33,751 bases of DNA from Pseudomonadota bacterium. GTDB lineage: Bacteria; Desulfobacterota; Binatia; Binatales; Binataceae. A program made the position numbers and the translations under genes. Below, piece after piece: positions 23,367 through 33,194 of this stretch. A model generated the notes under the pieces. It was not told the DNA's origin, ran no database searches, and saw only the letters and a program-made list of their open reading frames with translations. Each line of letters opens with the position of its first letter. Position 1 is the first letter of the stretch. Where the stretch lies: positions 1 through 33,751 of the forward strand of contig JAJPIL010000005.1 of assembly GCA_021324755.1 (NCBI GenBank). Reading direction: 5' to 3'.

Positions 23367-23406
23367 TGTTACGAAGTAACAGACAGTTTAGCGTGAGTTC
23401 ACACGC
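23367..23406. promoter_or_regulatory. Two palindromes upstream of the orphan binding-protein gene
   Basis: TGTTAC-GAA-GTAACA (23367-23381) and GCGTG-AGTTCA-CACGC (23391-23406) are perfect inverted repeats 9 bp apart. They lie about 143-182 bp upstream of the binding-protein ATG and about 100 bp downstream of the CoA-transferase operon. They look like operators for dimeric regulators; no regulator gene is near. Confidence 0.45.
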
Positions 23407-23506
23407 ACAACTTACCTACGAGCGCCCCCCAAAATGTCAAAACGGCCAGAATCTATCGAACCCGGCATCCGACCAGGTGCAGCGAGCTAAAAATCTCGTC
23501 ACCGCT

Positions 23507-24409
23507 TTAAAGGGGCGAAAGCTTTTTGCCCTGTTCCTTAGCCACGAGCGACCAGCGTCCGTCTTCCCACACTACCCAGTGAGCGGCGGTATCGGTGAAC
23601 TGTCCGTTGACATCCATTTCGGTGCGCAGAATTCTCAGCTCTTCTTCCGTAGGTGGGTCAAGCGTTTCCACTTTGCCGTCGGGCGGAAACTTAGGTTCAA
23701 AAGTCATCTCGGCTAGCACCTGCTCAAGCGTAACGAAAGGCGCGATCGCACGTAGCCGCAAATGATGGGTTTGCTCCTCAAAATCGAAAACCGCCCAATT
23801 CGTAACCAGCGCCCAAGGTCCGGTATTCGCTGGCAATCCGGCGCGCTCGCGTGCTCCGGGCGATCCGTCCAGATACCCGGGCGAGGAGATGAAGTCGACG
23901 CGCGGAACGAACTTGCGTCTTTGATGGTCCATCATCAGCACCACCCGCCGACACATCGCGGCGATCGTGTCGGCTCCGCCCGGACCGTTGAATCGGCGAC
24001 CCTCCACCCCATACGTGCCTATCCACGTGGAGTTAAGATTCCCGTAGGGGTCAAGTTGCAAGGTATTGAGCACTCCATAATCCAGATAGCCCACGGCGCA
24101 CTGGTCACCGATTCCGTTCATCGTGCTCCACATCAGCGCGCGATAGGACGGACGCGCCGCGGCAAGCGTCATCACCGGGTCGAAAGGCAACATCGGCTCG
24201 GGCCCAACCACGCCATCCTCGGCGACGTACACCACGTCAGGGGCGTACAACTTCTTAGCAATCAGCACCGAGTACATCGGTCCGCCGCCGCCCGCAACCC
24301 AGTAAGTCTTGCCGTTCTCGACCAGCCGCGCGGCTATACAGACCTGGAACTCTCGCTCCGCAAATGTCGTAGCTTTGGGGGCCTCCTTCCACGGTCCGTC
24401 TTTGATCAT
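23507..24409 (-). CDS. CoA-transferase family I beta subunit (GctB-like)
   Basis: This is the beta-type subunit of a two-gene CoA-transferase or related CoA-thioester enzyme, 300 residues. After the glycine-rich AGGGGPMYSVLIAKKL (about 39-54) comes VVYVAEDGVVGPEP; Glu64 there aligns by position with the catalytic glutamate of glutaconate CoA-transferase. RVDFISSPGYLDG and TNWAVFDFEE belong to the usual C-terminal half. The ATG overlaps the alpha-subunit stop (ATGA). The protein is longer than Acidaminococcus GctB by about 35 residues. Some GctAB-like pairs, such as IpdAB of steroid catabolism, are ring-opening hydrolases instead, so substrate and reaction are open. Confidence 0.85.
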   Translation of the reverse strand: MIKDGPWKEAPKATTFAEREFQVCIAARLVENGKTYWVAGGGGPMYSVLIAKKLYAPDVVYVAEDGVVGPEPMLPFDPVMTLAAARPSYRALMWSTMNGIGDQCAVGYLDYGVLNTLQLDPYGNLNSTWIGTYGVEGRRFNGPGGADTIAAMCRRVVLMMDHQRRKFVPRVDFISSPGYLDGSPGARERAGLPANTGPWALVTNWAVFDFEEQTHHLRLRAIAPFVTLEQVLAEMTFEPKFPPDGKVETLDPPTEEELRILRTEMDVNGQFTDTAAHWVVWEDGRWSLVAKEQGKKLSPL

Positions 24410-25428
24410 GACCGATAACCCTCCGTAGCAACCATGGTAGCGCGCCGCTGCATCTCTTTGAGTTTGTTCAACCCGACGCGCTCGACCAGCATCTGCTCTT
24501 CCGAGGCAACGCTATAAACCCATTTATCAAGATACTCTTTGACTTTGTCGTTATAAATCGCGCCCAGAACTTCGGCTACGTGCTCGGTATCCGAGGCGTA
24601 CATCCCCGGACATTCGCCCGGATAGGCTCCGAACGGTTGATGTACCACCGCGTCTACGAGATAGTAAGGAATTTTCGTCAATCCTGGCTTGTGGCGAATC
24701 TCTTCGGTGTTGATTATCTCTTCGGCCGAAATTATTACCTTGCGCGACGCGAGAGCCGACTCGACGTCGGTAATCGTCGTGCCGAAAATCCGGGCGTTGC
24801 CGTACTGGTCGGCCTGATGAACGTGAATCAACGCCACGTCAGGATATAGCGCAGGCACAATAACCGTTGGCTTGCCGGTATACGGGTCTTCGATAATTTT
24901 GGCTCCGGAATATTTGAAGCCGTCCGTGCCGCCCAGCGACCGCACCGAGATAAAGCTAAGCCCCATGGCACCGGCTCGCAACCGCGCCGCCATCACGAGG
25001 TTGCTGTATTCGTACACTTTTAGTCGCTTTTCAACGACGGCGCGGGTCACTCCAGGGCCGCCGACGAAAAACCCCATGTCAGCCCGATCACAGCATCCCG
25101 CCTCCACCAGAAGCGCCACAATTACCCAGGTAAACTTACCCCCAGCCCATAACCTGGTTTTTCGCTGGCGAATAATTTCGCGAATCAGCGCCGAAGGGCC
25201 GCGCTGAAAGTAGTTCGTTTCCCAGACGATATAATCGCCGTCAGCGACAAACCGAGCGACCGCTTCCTGCGCGGTCATGAGCTTGGGCCTCATCGCGCGG
25301 TCCTTGCGCGCAGTCCACTCCCTGAAAACATCCGGGTCGGGCAGCGAATACTCGCCCTGACCCTCCTCTAATATGCGCAATGTCTTCTCGGCCACGGTCG
25401 GAACCCTTTCCAGATTGTCCGCCACCAA
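24406..25428 (-). CDS. CoA-transferase family I alpha subunit (GctA-like)
   Basis: This is the alpha-type partner, 340 residues. An N-terminal stretch of about 50 residues precedes KLMTAQEAVARFVADGDYIV, and the family core follows: GPSALIREIIRQ, GFFVGGPGVTRAVVEKRL in part, VALIHVHQADQYGNARIFG (the conserved H-x-H/G-N-x-x block) and CPGMYASDTEHV. It matches GctA and the alpha half of other family I CoA-transferases. The start is uncertain: a TTG at 25428 is directly followed by a GTG, with AAGG about 11 bases upstream. It forms an operon with the beta subunit, overlapping it by 4 bp. Confidence 0.85.
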   Translation of the reverse strand: MVADNLERVPTVAEKTLRILEEGQGEYSLPDPDVFREWTARKDRAMRPKLMTAQEAVARFVADGDYIVWETNYFQRGPSALIREIIRQRKTRLWAGGKFTWVIVALLVEAGCCDRADMGFFVGGPGVTRAVVEKRLKVYEYSNLVMAARLRAGAMGLSFISVRSLGGTDGFKYSGAKIIEDPYTGKPTVIVPALYPDVALIHVHQADQYGNARIFGTTITDVESALASRKVIISAEEIINTEEIRHKPGLTKIPYYLVDAVVHQPFGAYPGECPGMYASDTEHVAEVLGAIYNDKVKEYLDKWVYSVASEEQMLVERVGLNKLKEMQRRATMVATEGYRS

Positions 25429-25700
25429 ATGGTGCTTTGCCTTAGTCTCCTGATTGACTGGAGGTGCGCTTGCAGACCAAAACTATTCAAGAATGGTTGC
25501 CGAAAGCCTCAGATCTAAATTGGAGAAGGCAAAGAACTGTTCCTTCCTTATCCCCCAAGATTCAGCTGTTCTCAGTCAAACGTAAACCGTTCTCCGGCGG
25601 GGTGTCTAGTCCTTCAGCTGGCTTACGGCGCACGCGGCAATATTCTGTAAGCATTCCCCGAGCTTTTAAGGTTCGTAGCCTCAAAAACGGTGCTCAAAAC

Positions 25701-26102
25701 CTATCCCATAGTCGAACACGAAATCGGCTCAATCTCGTAGATCACCCGTACCTCGCCCGGCTGGCGGAACGGATATTTGTCCTTGCCAAGATACTTCTTG
25801 GCCAGAGCATCGATATGCTCATCGGCTCCCTGCTCCCGAATGTTGGACACGCGGCCCCGAATTTGGATGTATCGGTAAGGATTGTCCGGGTCTGAGATCG
25901 CCAGTGCCACCCGAGAGTTCTTGCTCATGTTACGGTCCTTGACTCGGCCCCGAGCGGTATTCACCAATACCTTGCCGTCCTTGTAATCGATCCAAACCGG
26001 CGTAACCTGGGGCGACCCGTCCGGCATCACAGTCGCCAAATGGGCAAATGATTTCTTGGAAGTTAGGAGATCAATAAATTGCTCTGGAATCTTTTTCGCC
26101 AT
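25701..26102 (-). CDS. PPOX-class (split-barrel) flavin/F420-binding protein
   Basis: This is a 133-residue single-domain protein of the pyridoxamine 5'-phosphate oxidase-like split-barrel superfamily. It begins KIPEQFIDLLTSKKSFAHLATV, then DGSPQVTPVWIDYKDGKVLV and the strand pair RVALAISDPDNPYRYIQIRG with GRV. This order is the usual one in PPOX-class probable F420-dependent enzymes (the TIGR03618-like group). If it does bind F420 the organism should make that cofactor; FMN or haem binding are alternatives. The ATG has AGGAG eight bases upstream. It may be expressed with the downstream CoA-transferase genes, though 272 bp separate them. Confidence 0.85.
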   Translation of the reverse strand: MAKKIPEQFIDLLTSKKSFAHLATVMPDGSPQVTPVWIDYKDGKVLVNTARGRVKDRNMSKNSRVALAISDPDNPYRYIQIRGRVSNIREQGADEHIDALAKKYLGKDKYPFRQPGEVRVIYEIEPISCSTMG

Positions 26103-26769
26103 AACACAAGCTCCTACGTGTTTTCTCCTTTCTTCAGAGCGGCTGACACAACGTCCAGCCCACTCACAAGGCTATCAGGCAACTCTTTTTGTAGAAAAGG
26201 CTAGCAATTTTCGCCACGGCAACAAGTGGTTACCATACGCCGCGTACGGTCGCCTAAGGACAGGTGCGGATAAGCAAAGTAGCTTGCGACAAAGAATGGC
26301 TACCAAACTGACGAAGCTCGTGCTCGCTTGACGTGCGTCGAATAAATTAAATTGGCAAAAGCCTGCTCATACGACATGCCCCTGGTAAAAACTTTGTTGA
26401 CTCGCTATTTAAATTGCGCACGCGAAGCTGATATGGAAGCGGTAACACTCTGCGGGAGCAAGAAACTTTAAAGGAAAACTCGCATGAGGTAGAATTTTGT
26501 GACCGTCTTTGCTGAAATTTACCGCAACGGCTCAAGCTTCGAGTAAGAGAGAAAAGGGCGACGTGGTCAGCGGGCTTCAATGACCAGGAAGTAGAACTGA
26601 CGCACTGAAAAGGCAAGCACGCAAACTGTGGCGAACCGACCTTGCCTAGGCGTGAGAATCTCTGAATGCCACTTTATAGGTTCACCAGGCCCGACTGATT
26701 CTCAAAGGAAGCTCAGGAACGGGAAGTTTCCCTTCATAGCTCGATTCTTATTGAGGAGTATTAACGGCC
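26103..26769. other. 667-bp non-coding interval upstream of bactofilin
   Basis: I see no real gene here. The left end carries the PPOX ribosome-binding site, and the right part is the promoter and leader region of the bactofilin/ATP synthase operon: a candidate promoter at 26467-26495 and three inverted repeats between 26611 and 26732. The central part (about 26150-26460) shows nothing I can name. Confidence 0.55.
26467..26495 (+). promoter_or_regulatory. Candidate promoter of the bactofilin/atp operon
   Basis: TTTAAA (26467-26472) and TAGAAT (26490-26495, five of six matches to TATAAT) are 17 bp apart. The implied leader is about 270 nt and contains the three inverted repeats described under findings. 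The -35 match is weak. Confidence 0.35.
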
Positions 26770-27321
26770 ATGGCGCTGTTCGGGAAAGAGTCGGACAAGA
26801 ATTCACGGCAACAGTTCTCCGACAGGGTCGAAACGGAGGCGGCGTCCTCGGGACGACCGACGGGAGTGGAAAGCGAAAACCGACCAGTCACGCTCAGAAC
26901 CGCAGCCATTAGTGGCGGACCAAACATGGAAGGACGAGCGTTCCTCGACAAGGGTTGCAGAGTCAACGGAAAGATTTCCTTCGAAGGGCCGGCGCGAATC
27001 GACGGTTATGTCGAAGGTGAAATCTCCGGCAACGACCTTATTATCGTCGGCGAAACCGCAGTGTTGAACGCCCAACTGAAGGCTGAATCAATAATTATCG
27101 CTGGCAAAGTCTCGGGCGACATATTCGCCGGACAACGCCTCGAGATCAGACCGTCTGCCCGGGTCGTTGGCAATCTGACTACACCGGTGCTCGTAATCCA
27201 GGAAGGTGCTCTGTTCAAAGGGCATTGTTCGATGCAGGTTGAAGGCGTGAAGGAAGAGCGCAAGGTGGCGGTGCTGCCCAAAGACGAGCGTACGGCCGTA
27301 AGTCAGCCGAAACCGGCGTAA
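26770..27321 (+). CDS. Bactofilin (polymer-forming cytoskeletal protein)
   Basis: This is a 183-residue bactofilin. A polar N-terminal tail of about 58 residues precedes a right-handed beta-helical core (about 60-155) built of short repeats such as GKISFEGPARIDGYVEGEISG, DLIIVGETAVLNAQLKAESI (in part), IIAGKVSGDIFAGQRLEI and RPSARVVGNLTTPVLVI. A charged, proline-containing C-tail ends the protein. Bactofilins self-assemble without nucleotides into filaments involved in cell shape, polarity or chromosome-partition machinery. GAGGAG precedes the ATG. The gene is 111 bp upstream of the first ATP synthase gene and in the same direction, an arrangement I recall from deltaproteobacteria such as Geobacter. 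Confidence 0.92.
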   Translation: MALFGKESDKNSRQQFSDRVETEAASSGRPTGVESENRPVTLRTAAISGGPNMEGRAFLDKGCRVNGKISFEGPARIDGYVEGEISGNDLIIVGETAVLNAQLKAESIIIAGKVSGDIFAGQRLEIRPSARVVGNLTTPVLVIQEGALFKGHCSMQVEGVKEERKVAVLPKDERTAVSQPKPA

Positions 27322-27384
27322 GTTGCTGGCGATTAATTGTCTTAAAGGAACTGGAAACAAATTAGCTCAATATAGTTAGCAAAC

Positions 27385-27402
27385 ACTGCTTCGCGCAGTT
27401 TT
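27385..27402 (+). terminator. Hairpin with short T-run between bactofilin and atp genes
   Basis: ACTGC (27385-27389) and GCAGT (27395-27399) pair around loop TTCGC, and TTTG follows directly; flanking CAAA can extend the stem. It may be a partial terminator or attenuator that lowers read-through from bactofilin into the ATP synthase genes. Confidence 0.35.
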
Positions 27403-27432
27403 GCTTCAAGACTCGTTACGAGATCTCAGGCT

Positions 27433-27906
27433 ATGCTCAGTATTCCGCCAAACTGGGGCGTATTTGCGACCCTGATTGTTTCGTTCTTGATTTTCTGGTT
27501 CATTTTTAGGCGTCTTTTATTTGACCCTTTTCTTCGTCTTTTGGCTCAGCGTGATGAGCGCCTGCGCGAGCTTAGAGAGAATGCAGAGCGGACCTTACGC
27601 GAGGCTCGCGAACTGGAGGAACGCTGCTTGCGCGAGTTAAGCGAAGCCCGGCGAAACGCGCTCGTCGAACGGGAGCAAGCCCGGCGGCAAGCCGACGAAG
27701 AAGCGGCAGAGATGGTGAGAAAAGCGCGCGAGGAAGTGCGCGAAATGGTCGAAAAAGTCCAGCGCGAGATTGATACCAAGCTCAAAGAGGCTTACCTTCA
27801 GGTGGAACAGCTAAGCCGTAGCTTGGCGCTCGATATAGCTGAACGTGCTCTTGGACGCCCGCTAAAGGGTGCCGACTTAAGTTCCAATCCACTTAATCTA
27901 CAATAG
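27433..27906 (+). CDS. F1Fo ATP synthase subunit b' (first of two b-type genes)
   Basis: This is a 157-residue b-type stator protein. One N-terminal membrane helix, GVFATLIVSFLIFWFIFRRLLF, is followed by DPFLRLLAQRDERL and a long, highly charged coiled coil running to about residue 145. It links Fo subunit a to the top of F1 through delta. With the next gene it makes a b'/b heterodimeric stalk, as in cyanobacteria, alphaproteobacteria and many deltaproteobacteria. I leave the symbol blank because naming (atpF', atpG, atpX) varies. Its stop overlaps the start of the next gene by one base. Confidence 0.9.
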   Translation: MLSIPPNWGVFATLIVSFLIFWFIFRRLLFDPFLRLLAQRDERLRELRENAERTLREARELEERCLRELSEARRNALVEREQARRQADEEAAEMVRKAREEVREMVEKVQREIDTKLKEAYLQVEQLSRSLALDIAERALGRPLKGADLSSNPLNLQ

Positions 27907-28493
27907 TGGCACACATGCTAAAGATCGTTACGCTTGCGGTGGCCGAACTTTCATTACTCTTGTCGGCGACATCCGGCTTTGCCGCGGAACAGGGAGGGAA
28001 GTCAGAAGGTTCCGAGTCGAGCTTGATTTTCTACGCGATAAACTTTGCGCTTTTTCTGTTCATCGTAGTCAAGTACGCCGGGCCCAGCGTTCGAGGTTAT
28101 TTTCGAAGCCGTGCTCAGTCAGTTCGCTCCACGTTCGAAAGCGCTGAGCAAGCATTAGCTAAGGCGCAACAGCAAGCTGCGTCAGTAAATAGCCTTTTTG
28201 CCCGGCTCGAGTCTGAAAAAAGACGGATCATCGCTCAGATTCGCGCTGAAAGCGAGCGGCAAGTCGCCGAAATTCGAGAGCGGGCTCGCAAACTGGCAAA
28301 CCAGATTCGCCACGAGGGCGAGCTCAGCGTCAAAGCTCTAGCGGCGGAAGCCGAACACAAGCTTAAGCTTTTCCTCGTTCACAGCGCCACTGAAATGGCG
28401 CGCCAGCTTTTGCAGGAACATTTGACGCCGGCCGACCAGCACCGGTTGGTGGAGAGTTTTATCCAACAAGTGCAAGCGGAGAATGCGCGCTGA
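27906..28493 (+). CDS. atpF: F1Fo ATP synthase subunit b
   Basis: This is the second b-type stator protein, 195 residues. An N-terminal segment ending SATSGFAAEQGG looks like a cleavable signal or extra hydrophobic stretch, then a polar spacer, then the membrane helix LIFYAINFALFLFIVVKYAG. A coiled coil from about residue 70 to 175 follows. The leader-like extension is common in deltaproteobacterial b subunits. The GTG start overlaps the previous stop by one base; an ATG three codons later is an alternative. Its own stop overlaps atpH in TGATG form. Confidence 0.9.
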   Translation: MAHMLKIVTLAVAELSLLLSATSGFAAEQGGKSEGSESSLIFYAINFALFLFIVVKYAGPSVRGYFRSRAQSVRSTFESAEQALAKAQQQAASVNSLFARLESEKRRIIAQIRAESERQVAEIRERARKLANQIRHEGELSVKALAAEAEHKLKLFLVHSATEMARQLLQEHLTPADQHRLVESFIQQVQAENAR

Positions 28494-29026
28494 TGGCTGG
28501 ACAGGTGGCGAAACGCTATGCCCGCGCGATGCTTGAAGTGGCGGCTGAGTCGGGTCAGCTGGAGCAATGGGGCGAAGAACTTAAAGTGCTCGCTGACACC
28601 GTCGAAGCTTTAGCCTTGGGCTCGAGGCTTACCTCTTCTGACCTTGATGAACCGGCTCGTGTTCGGGCAATGGATCTTGTCGCCGAGCGCCTTAACTTGA
28701 GTTTTCCAGTGCGTTCGTTCGCCTTGGTGGTAGCACGACGCAACCGAATCGCTGCTTTGCCCGCTATCGCCGAGGCTTATCAAGCACTTCTCGACGAGCG
28801 ATTGGGACAAGCGCGCGCTCGACTTACTTTTGCTCGCGAACCGAGCAACGAAGAGGTTGAAAAAGTGCGCGACGTGCTGGAAAAATCTAGCGGCAAGAAA
28901 ATCATTCCGACCGTGCAGACCAATCCCGAACTGCTTGCCGGTGTGGTCGTGGAACTTGAGGGTAGAACTTACGACTCGAGCCTTGCTACCATCCTTAAAG
29001 AAATCGAACGACGCCTAAGCGCTTAA
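28493..29026 (+). CDS. atpH: F1Fo ATP synthase subunit delta
   Basis: This is the OSCP/delta subunit, 177 residues. It begins [20 protein letters not shown], the standard N-terminal helix bundle entry, and ends with [21 protein letters not shown] followed by a short helix [12 protein letters not shown], the typical C-terminal domain. It joins the b'/b stalk to the alpha subunit N-termini. The gene overlaps atpF by one base and lies 25 bp before atpA. Confidence 0.95.
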   Translation: MAGQVAKRYARAMLEVAAESGQLEQWGEELKVLADTVEALALGSRLTSSDLDEPARVRAMDLVAERLNLSFPVRSFALVVARRNRIAALPAIAEAYQALLDERLGQARARLTFAREPSNEEVEKVRDVLEKSSGKKIIPTVQTNPELLAGVVVELEGRTYDSSLATILKEIERRLSA

Positions 29027-29051
29027 ATTCAACGAACACGCGAACGGAGTC

Positions 29052-30596
29052 ATGGCTGACATCAGACCATCGGAAATCAGCGAAATACTTAAAAAGGAAA
29101 TCAAGGGTTTCGAGGCCGGTCTCGAAGTACGTGAGACAGGTCGAGTGCTGTCGTGCGGCGACGGTATCGCCCGTATTTACGGATTGCAAAACGCGGCTGC
29201 GGGCGAGTTACTCGAGTTCGCCAACGGCGTGATGGGCTTGGTGCTGAATCTGGAAGAAGACAACGTCGGAGCAGCAATCTTCGGTGAACCCTGGTCGATC
29301 AAAGAAGGCGACGAAGTCCGTCGCACCGGGCGAATCGCTGAGGTGCCGGTGGGCGATGCACTACTGGGCCGCGTCGTAAATGCGCTCGGTCAGCCGCTCG
29401 ACGGCCAAGGCCCCATCCACACCAGCCAGCGCAGGCGCGTCGAACTGAAGGCGCCAGGGATTATCTACAGGCAACCAGTCAAAGAACCTCTGCAGACCGG
29501 GATCAAGGCGATAGACTCGATGATCCCGATCGGACGGGGTCAGCGCGAACTGATAATCGGGGACCGAGAGACGGGAAAAACAGCGCTTGCGATCGATACG
29601 ATTATCAACCAGCGCGGCCAAGACGTCTACTGCATCTACGTCGCGATCGGACAAAAGCAGTCCACCGTTGCCCAAATCGTCGAGGTGCTCAAGCGATACG
29701 GCGCGATGGAGTACACCACGGTCGTCTCTGCCACCGCTTCGCAGTCCGCGCCGCTTCAGTTTTTAGCGCCTTACGCTGGGTGCGCGATGGGCGAGTACTA
29801 TCGCGACAACGGCAAGCACGCGCTTGTGGTTTATGACGACCTGACAAAGCATGCGCAGGCTTACCGGCAGCTGTCACTTCTGCTGCGTCGCCCCCCAGGC
29901 CGCGAAGCTTATCCGGGAGACGTCTTTTACTTACATTCGCGTCTTTTGGAACGCGCCGCCAAACTGAGCGACGAAAAAGGAGGAGGGTCGCTCACCGCTT
30001 TGCCGATTATCGAAACCCAGGCGGGCGATATTTCGGCCTATATTCCAACCAACGTAATCTCGATCACGGACGGACAAATCTATTTGGAGACCGACCTGTT
30101 TTATGCGGGCGTGCGACCGGCGGTCAACGCAGGCCTGTCGGTTTCGCGCGTTGGCTTCTCGGCCACGATCAAGGCGATGAAACAGGTCGGAGGAACGCTC
30201 AAGCTCGAGCTGGCGCAGTATCGCGAGATGGCAGCTTTTGCGCAGTTCGGTTCGGATCTCGACGCCGCCTCCCAGCGCCTTCTTCATCGAGGCGTGCGTT
30301 TAACCGAGATGCTCAAGCAGGACCAATATGCGCCGCTGCCTGTAGAAAAGGAGGTGCTAATAATCTACGCAGGCACGCAAGGCTTCCTCGATCAACTGGA
30401 AGTTGAGCAGATCCGAGCCTACGAGCGTGAGCTATTTGCTTATTTCGAGGCCAAGCATGCCGACCTGCTCGAGGAAATAAGGGTCAAGAAAGAGCTTAGC
30501 GACGATCTGCGCGCTAGACTCAACAAGGCGCTGGAAGCGATGACCCAGGAGTTCATTGCCCGCCACAAGACCGAGCCTGTGGCGCGAGCGGCGTAA
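29052..30596 (+). CDS. atpA: F1 ATP synthase subunit alpha
   Basis: This is the alpha subunit of F1, 514 residues, the usual length. It has the N-terminal barrel with [12 protein letters not shown], the Walker A segment GDRETGKTA (about 170-178), [19 protein letters not shown] in part and the family motif [15 protein letters not shown]. Position 173 is Glu where E. coli and most others have Gln (GDRQTGKT). The arginine finger is the Arg in SVSRVG. Alpha hosts the non-catalytic nucleotide sites. GGAG lies close to the ATG. Confidence 0.97.
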   Translation: MADIRPSEISEILKKEIKGFEAGLEVRETGRVLSCGDGIARIYGLQNAAAGELLEFANGVMGLVLNLEEDNVGAAIFGEPWSIKEGDEVRRTGRIAEVPVGDALLGRVVNALGQPLDGQGPIHTSQRRRVELKAPGIIYRQPVKEPLQTGIKAIDSMIPIGRGQRELIIGDRETGKTALAIDTIINQRGQDVYCIYVAIGQKQSTVAQIVEVLKRYGAMEYTTVVSATASQSAPLQFLAPYAGCAMGEYYRDNGKHALVVYDDLTKHAQAYRQLSLLLRRPPGREAYPGDVFYLHSRLLERAAKLSDEKGGGSLTALPIIETQAGDISAYIPTNVISITDGQIYLETDLFYAGVRPAVNAGLSVSRVGFSATIKAMKQVGGTLKLELAQYREMAAFAQFGSDLDAASQRLLHRGVRLTEMLKQDQYAPLPVEKEVLIIYAGTQGFLDQLEVEQIRAYERELFAYFEAKHADLLEEIRVKKELSDDLRARLNKALEAMTQEFIARHKTEPVARAA

Positions 30597-30621
30597 ACGT
30601 GGCGGTTGAGCGGAAGCTACC

Positions 30622-31530
30622 ATGCCGAGCTTAAAGGCTATTCGCAGACGTATCGCTTCCGTAGCCTCGACGCAGAAGACAACGCGCGCGATGAAGCTCG
30701 TGTCTTCCGCCAAGCTTCACCGCGCTCAAGAGGCGATGGGCCGTGCGGCTCCCTATATCACAGCGATGGACGAGTTGGCGCGCACGCTTCCCAAGGCGCT
30801 TCTCGAGTCTTTCGAGATAGGCGCTGGGTCGCAGCCACGAGCCCTGATTGTGGTCGTTGCCTCTGACAGGGGCCTTTGCGGGGCGTACAACTCGAACTTG
30901 ATGAATACAGTCGATCAACTTCGCACAGAGCTACGCGCCAAGGGCCTAGAAGCGGTCTTTTACGCGATCGGCCGACGAGCCGTCGACCATCTGAATCGAA
31001 CGCGAGCCACTATCGTCCAGCAGCGCGTCAACCTAAGACCGCGGCTTGCCACGATCGAACTTGCGCGCGACGTCGCCTCTTACGTATTTGCCGCCTATCG
31101 GCGTGGCGAAATCAGCGAAGGTGGTATCGCCTACAGCGTTTTCCGTTCTGTATTCATCCAGCGGCCGACTTACCGTAGGCTTTTGCCAGTGGAGCGGCCG
31201 CCTTCGGACACCGCCAAAAGCGCGGTTTCCGAGACCAAGGATGAGCGGTCAGTCCCTGACCGATATTTTCTGATGGAGCCGGGACTTGCACTGCTCGCGC
31301 CGCTGGTCGTAAAAAGCTATCTTGAAGCAGAAATCTTCGACGCGTTGCTCAATGCCGAAACCGGCGAACATGCGGCCAGAATGACTGCAATGGATTCGGC
31401 GACCAACAACGCGGGCGAAATGATTGAACGGCTTACGCTGCTGATGAACCGGGTGCGTCAAGACAGTATCACCCGAGAGCTGATGGATATTGTCGGCGGG
31501 GCCGAAGCTTTGCGCGAGTCGCGCAGCTAG
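30622..31530 (+). CDS. atpG: F1 ATP synthase subunit gamma
   Basis: This is the rotor shaft subunit, 302 residues, slightly longer than average (about 286). The N-terminal helix PSLKAIRRRIASVASTQKTT and the C-terminal helix RVRQDSITRELMDIVGGAEAL form the central coiled coil; VVASDRGLCGAYNSNL is the conserved Rossmann-like start. The extra length lies in the polar loop around residues 190-215 (RPPSDTAKSAVSETKDE). GGAAG precedes the ATG. A 192-nt non-coding gap follows before atpD. Confidence 0.95.
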   Translation: MPSLKAIRRRIASVASTQKTTRAMKLVSSAKLHRAQEAMGRAAPYITAMDELARTLPKALLESFEIGAGSQPRALIVVVASDRGLCGAYNSNLMNTVDQLRTELRAKGLEAVFYAIGRRAVDHLNRTRATIVQQRVNLRPRLATIELARDVASYVFAAYRRGEISEGGIAYSVFRSVFIQRPTYRRLLPVERPPSDTAKSAVSETKDERSVPDRYFLMEPGLALLAPLVVKSYLEAEIFDALLNAETGEHAARMTAMDSATNNAGEMIERLTLLMNRVRQDSITRELMDIVGGAEALRESRS

Positions 31531-31586
31531 AGCGCATTCGACTGAGCTTCGATCGCGCGCCGACCGATTAATTCCGGAGAAGCCGT

Positions 31587-31653
31587 CCGGACAAGGTTTC
31601 CAAAGCCCAACCGGACCGTCTGGATGAGCCCGGTGCGGGCTTGACCTTGTCGG
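31587..31653 (+). ncRNA. Candidate structured RNA element between atpG and atpD
   Basis: The 192-nt gap between atpG and atpD contains a plausible three-way junction. The outer stem pairs CCGGACAAGG (31587-31596) with CCTTGTCGG (31645-31653), one base bulged. Two internal hairpins are CCGGA/TCTGG (31611-31623) and AGCCCG/CGGGCT (31627-31641). It lies about 70 nt upstream of the atpD GTG, so it could stabilise the message, mark a processing site or tune atpD translation. This is a fold drawn by eye, not computed. Confidence 0.35.
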
Positions 31654-31686
31654 CATCGAATAAGTTCAAAGCTTCTGCAAAACTAG

Positions 31687-33171
<1,485 letters not shown>

Positions 33172-33194
33172 CGACGGGTCACGCTGGTTCGACC

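Noticed and set aside
23762-24418. Open frame of about 218 codons opposite the CoA-transferase beta gene
   Set aside because: Rich in Arg, His and Gly with no domain pattern, and antisense to a well supported gene.
26347-26616. Possible 89-residue minus-strand protein in the gap before bactofilin
   Set aside because: Ser/Arg/Leu-rich with no structure pattern, no ribosome-binding site, and overlapping the predicted promoter.
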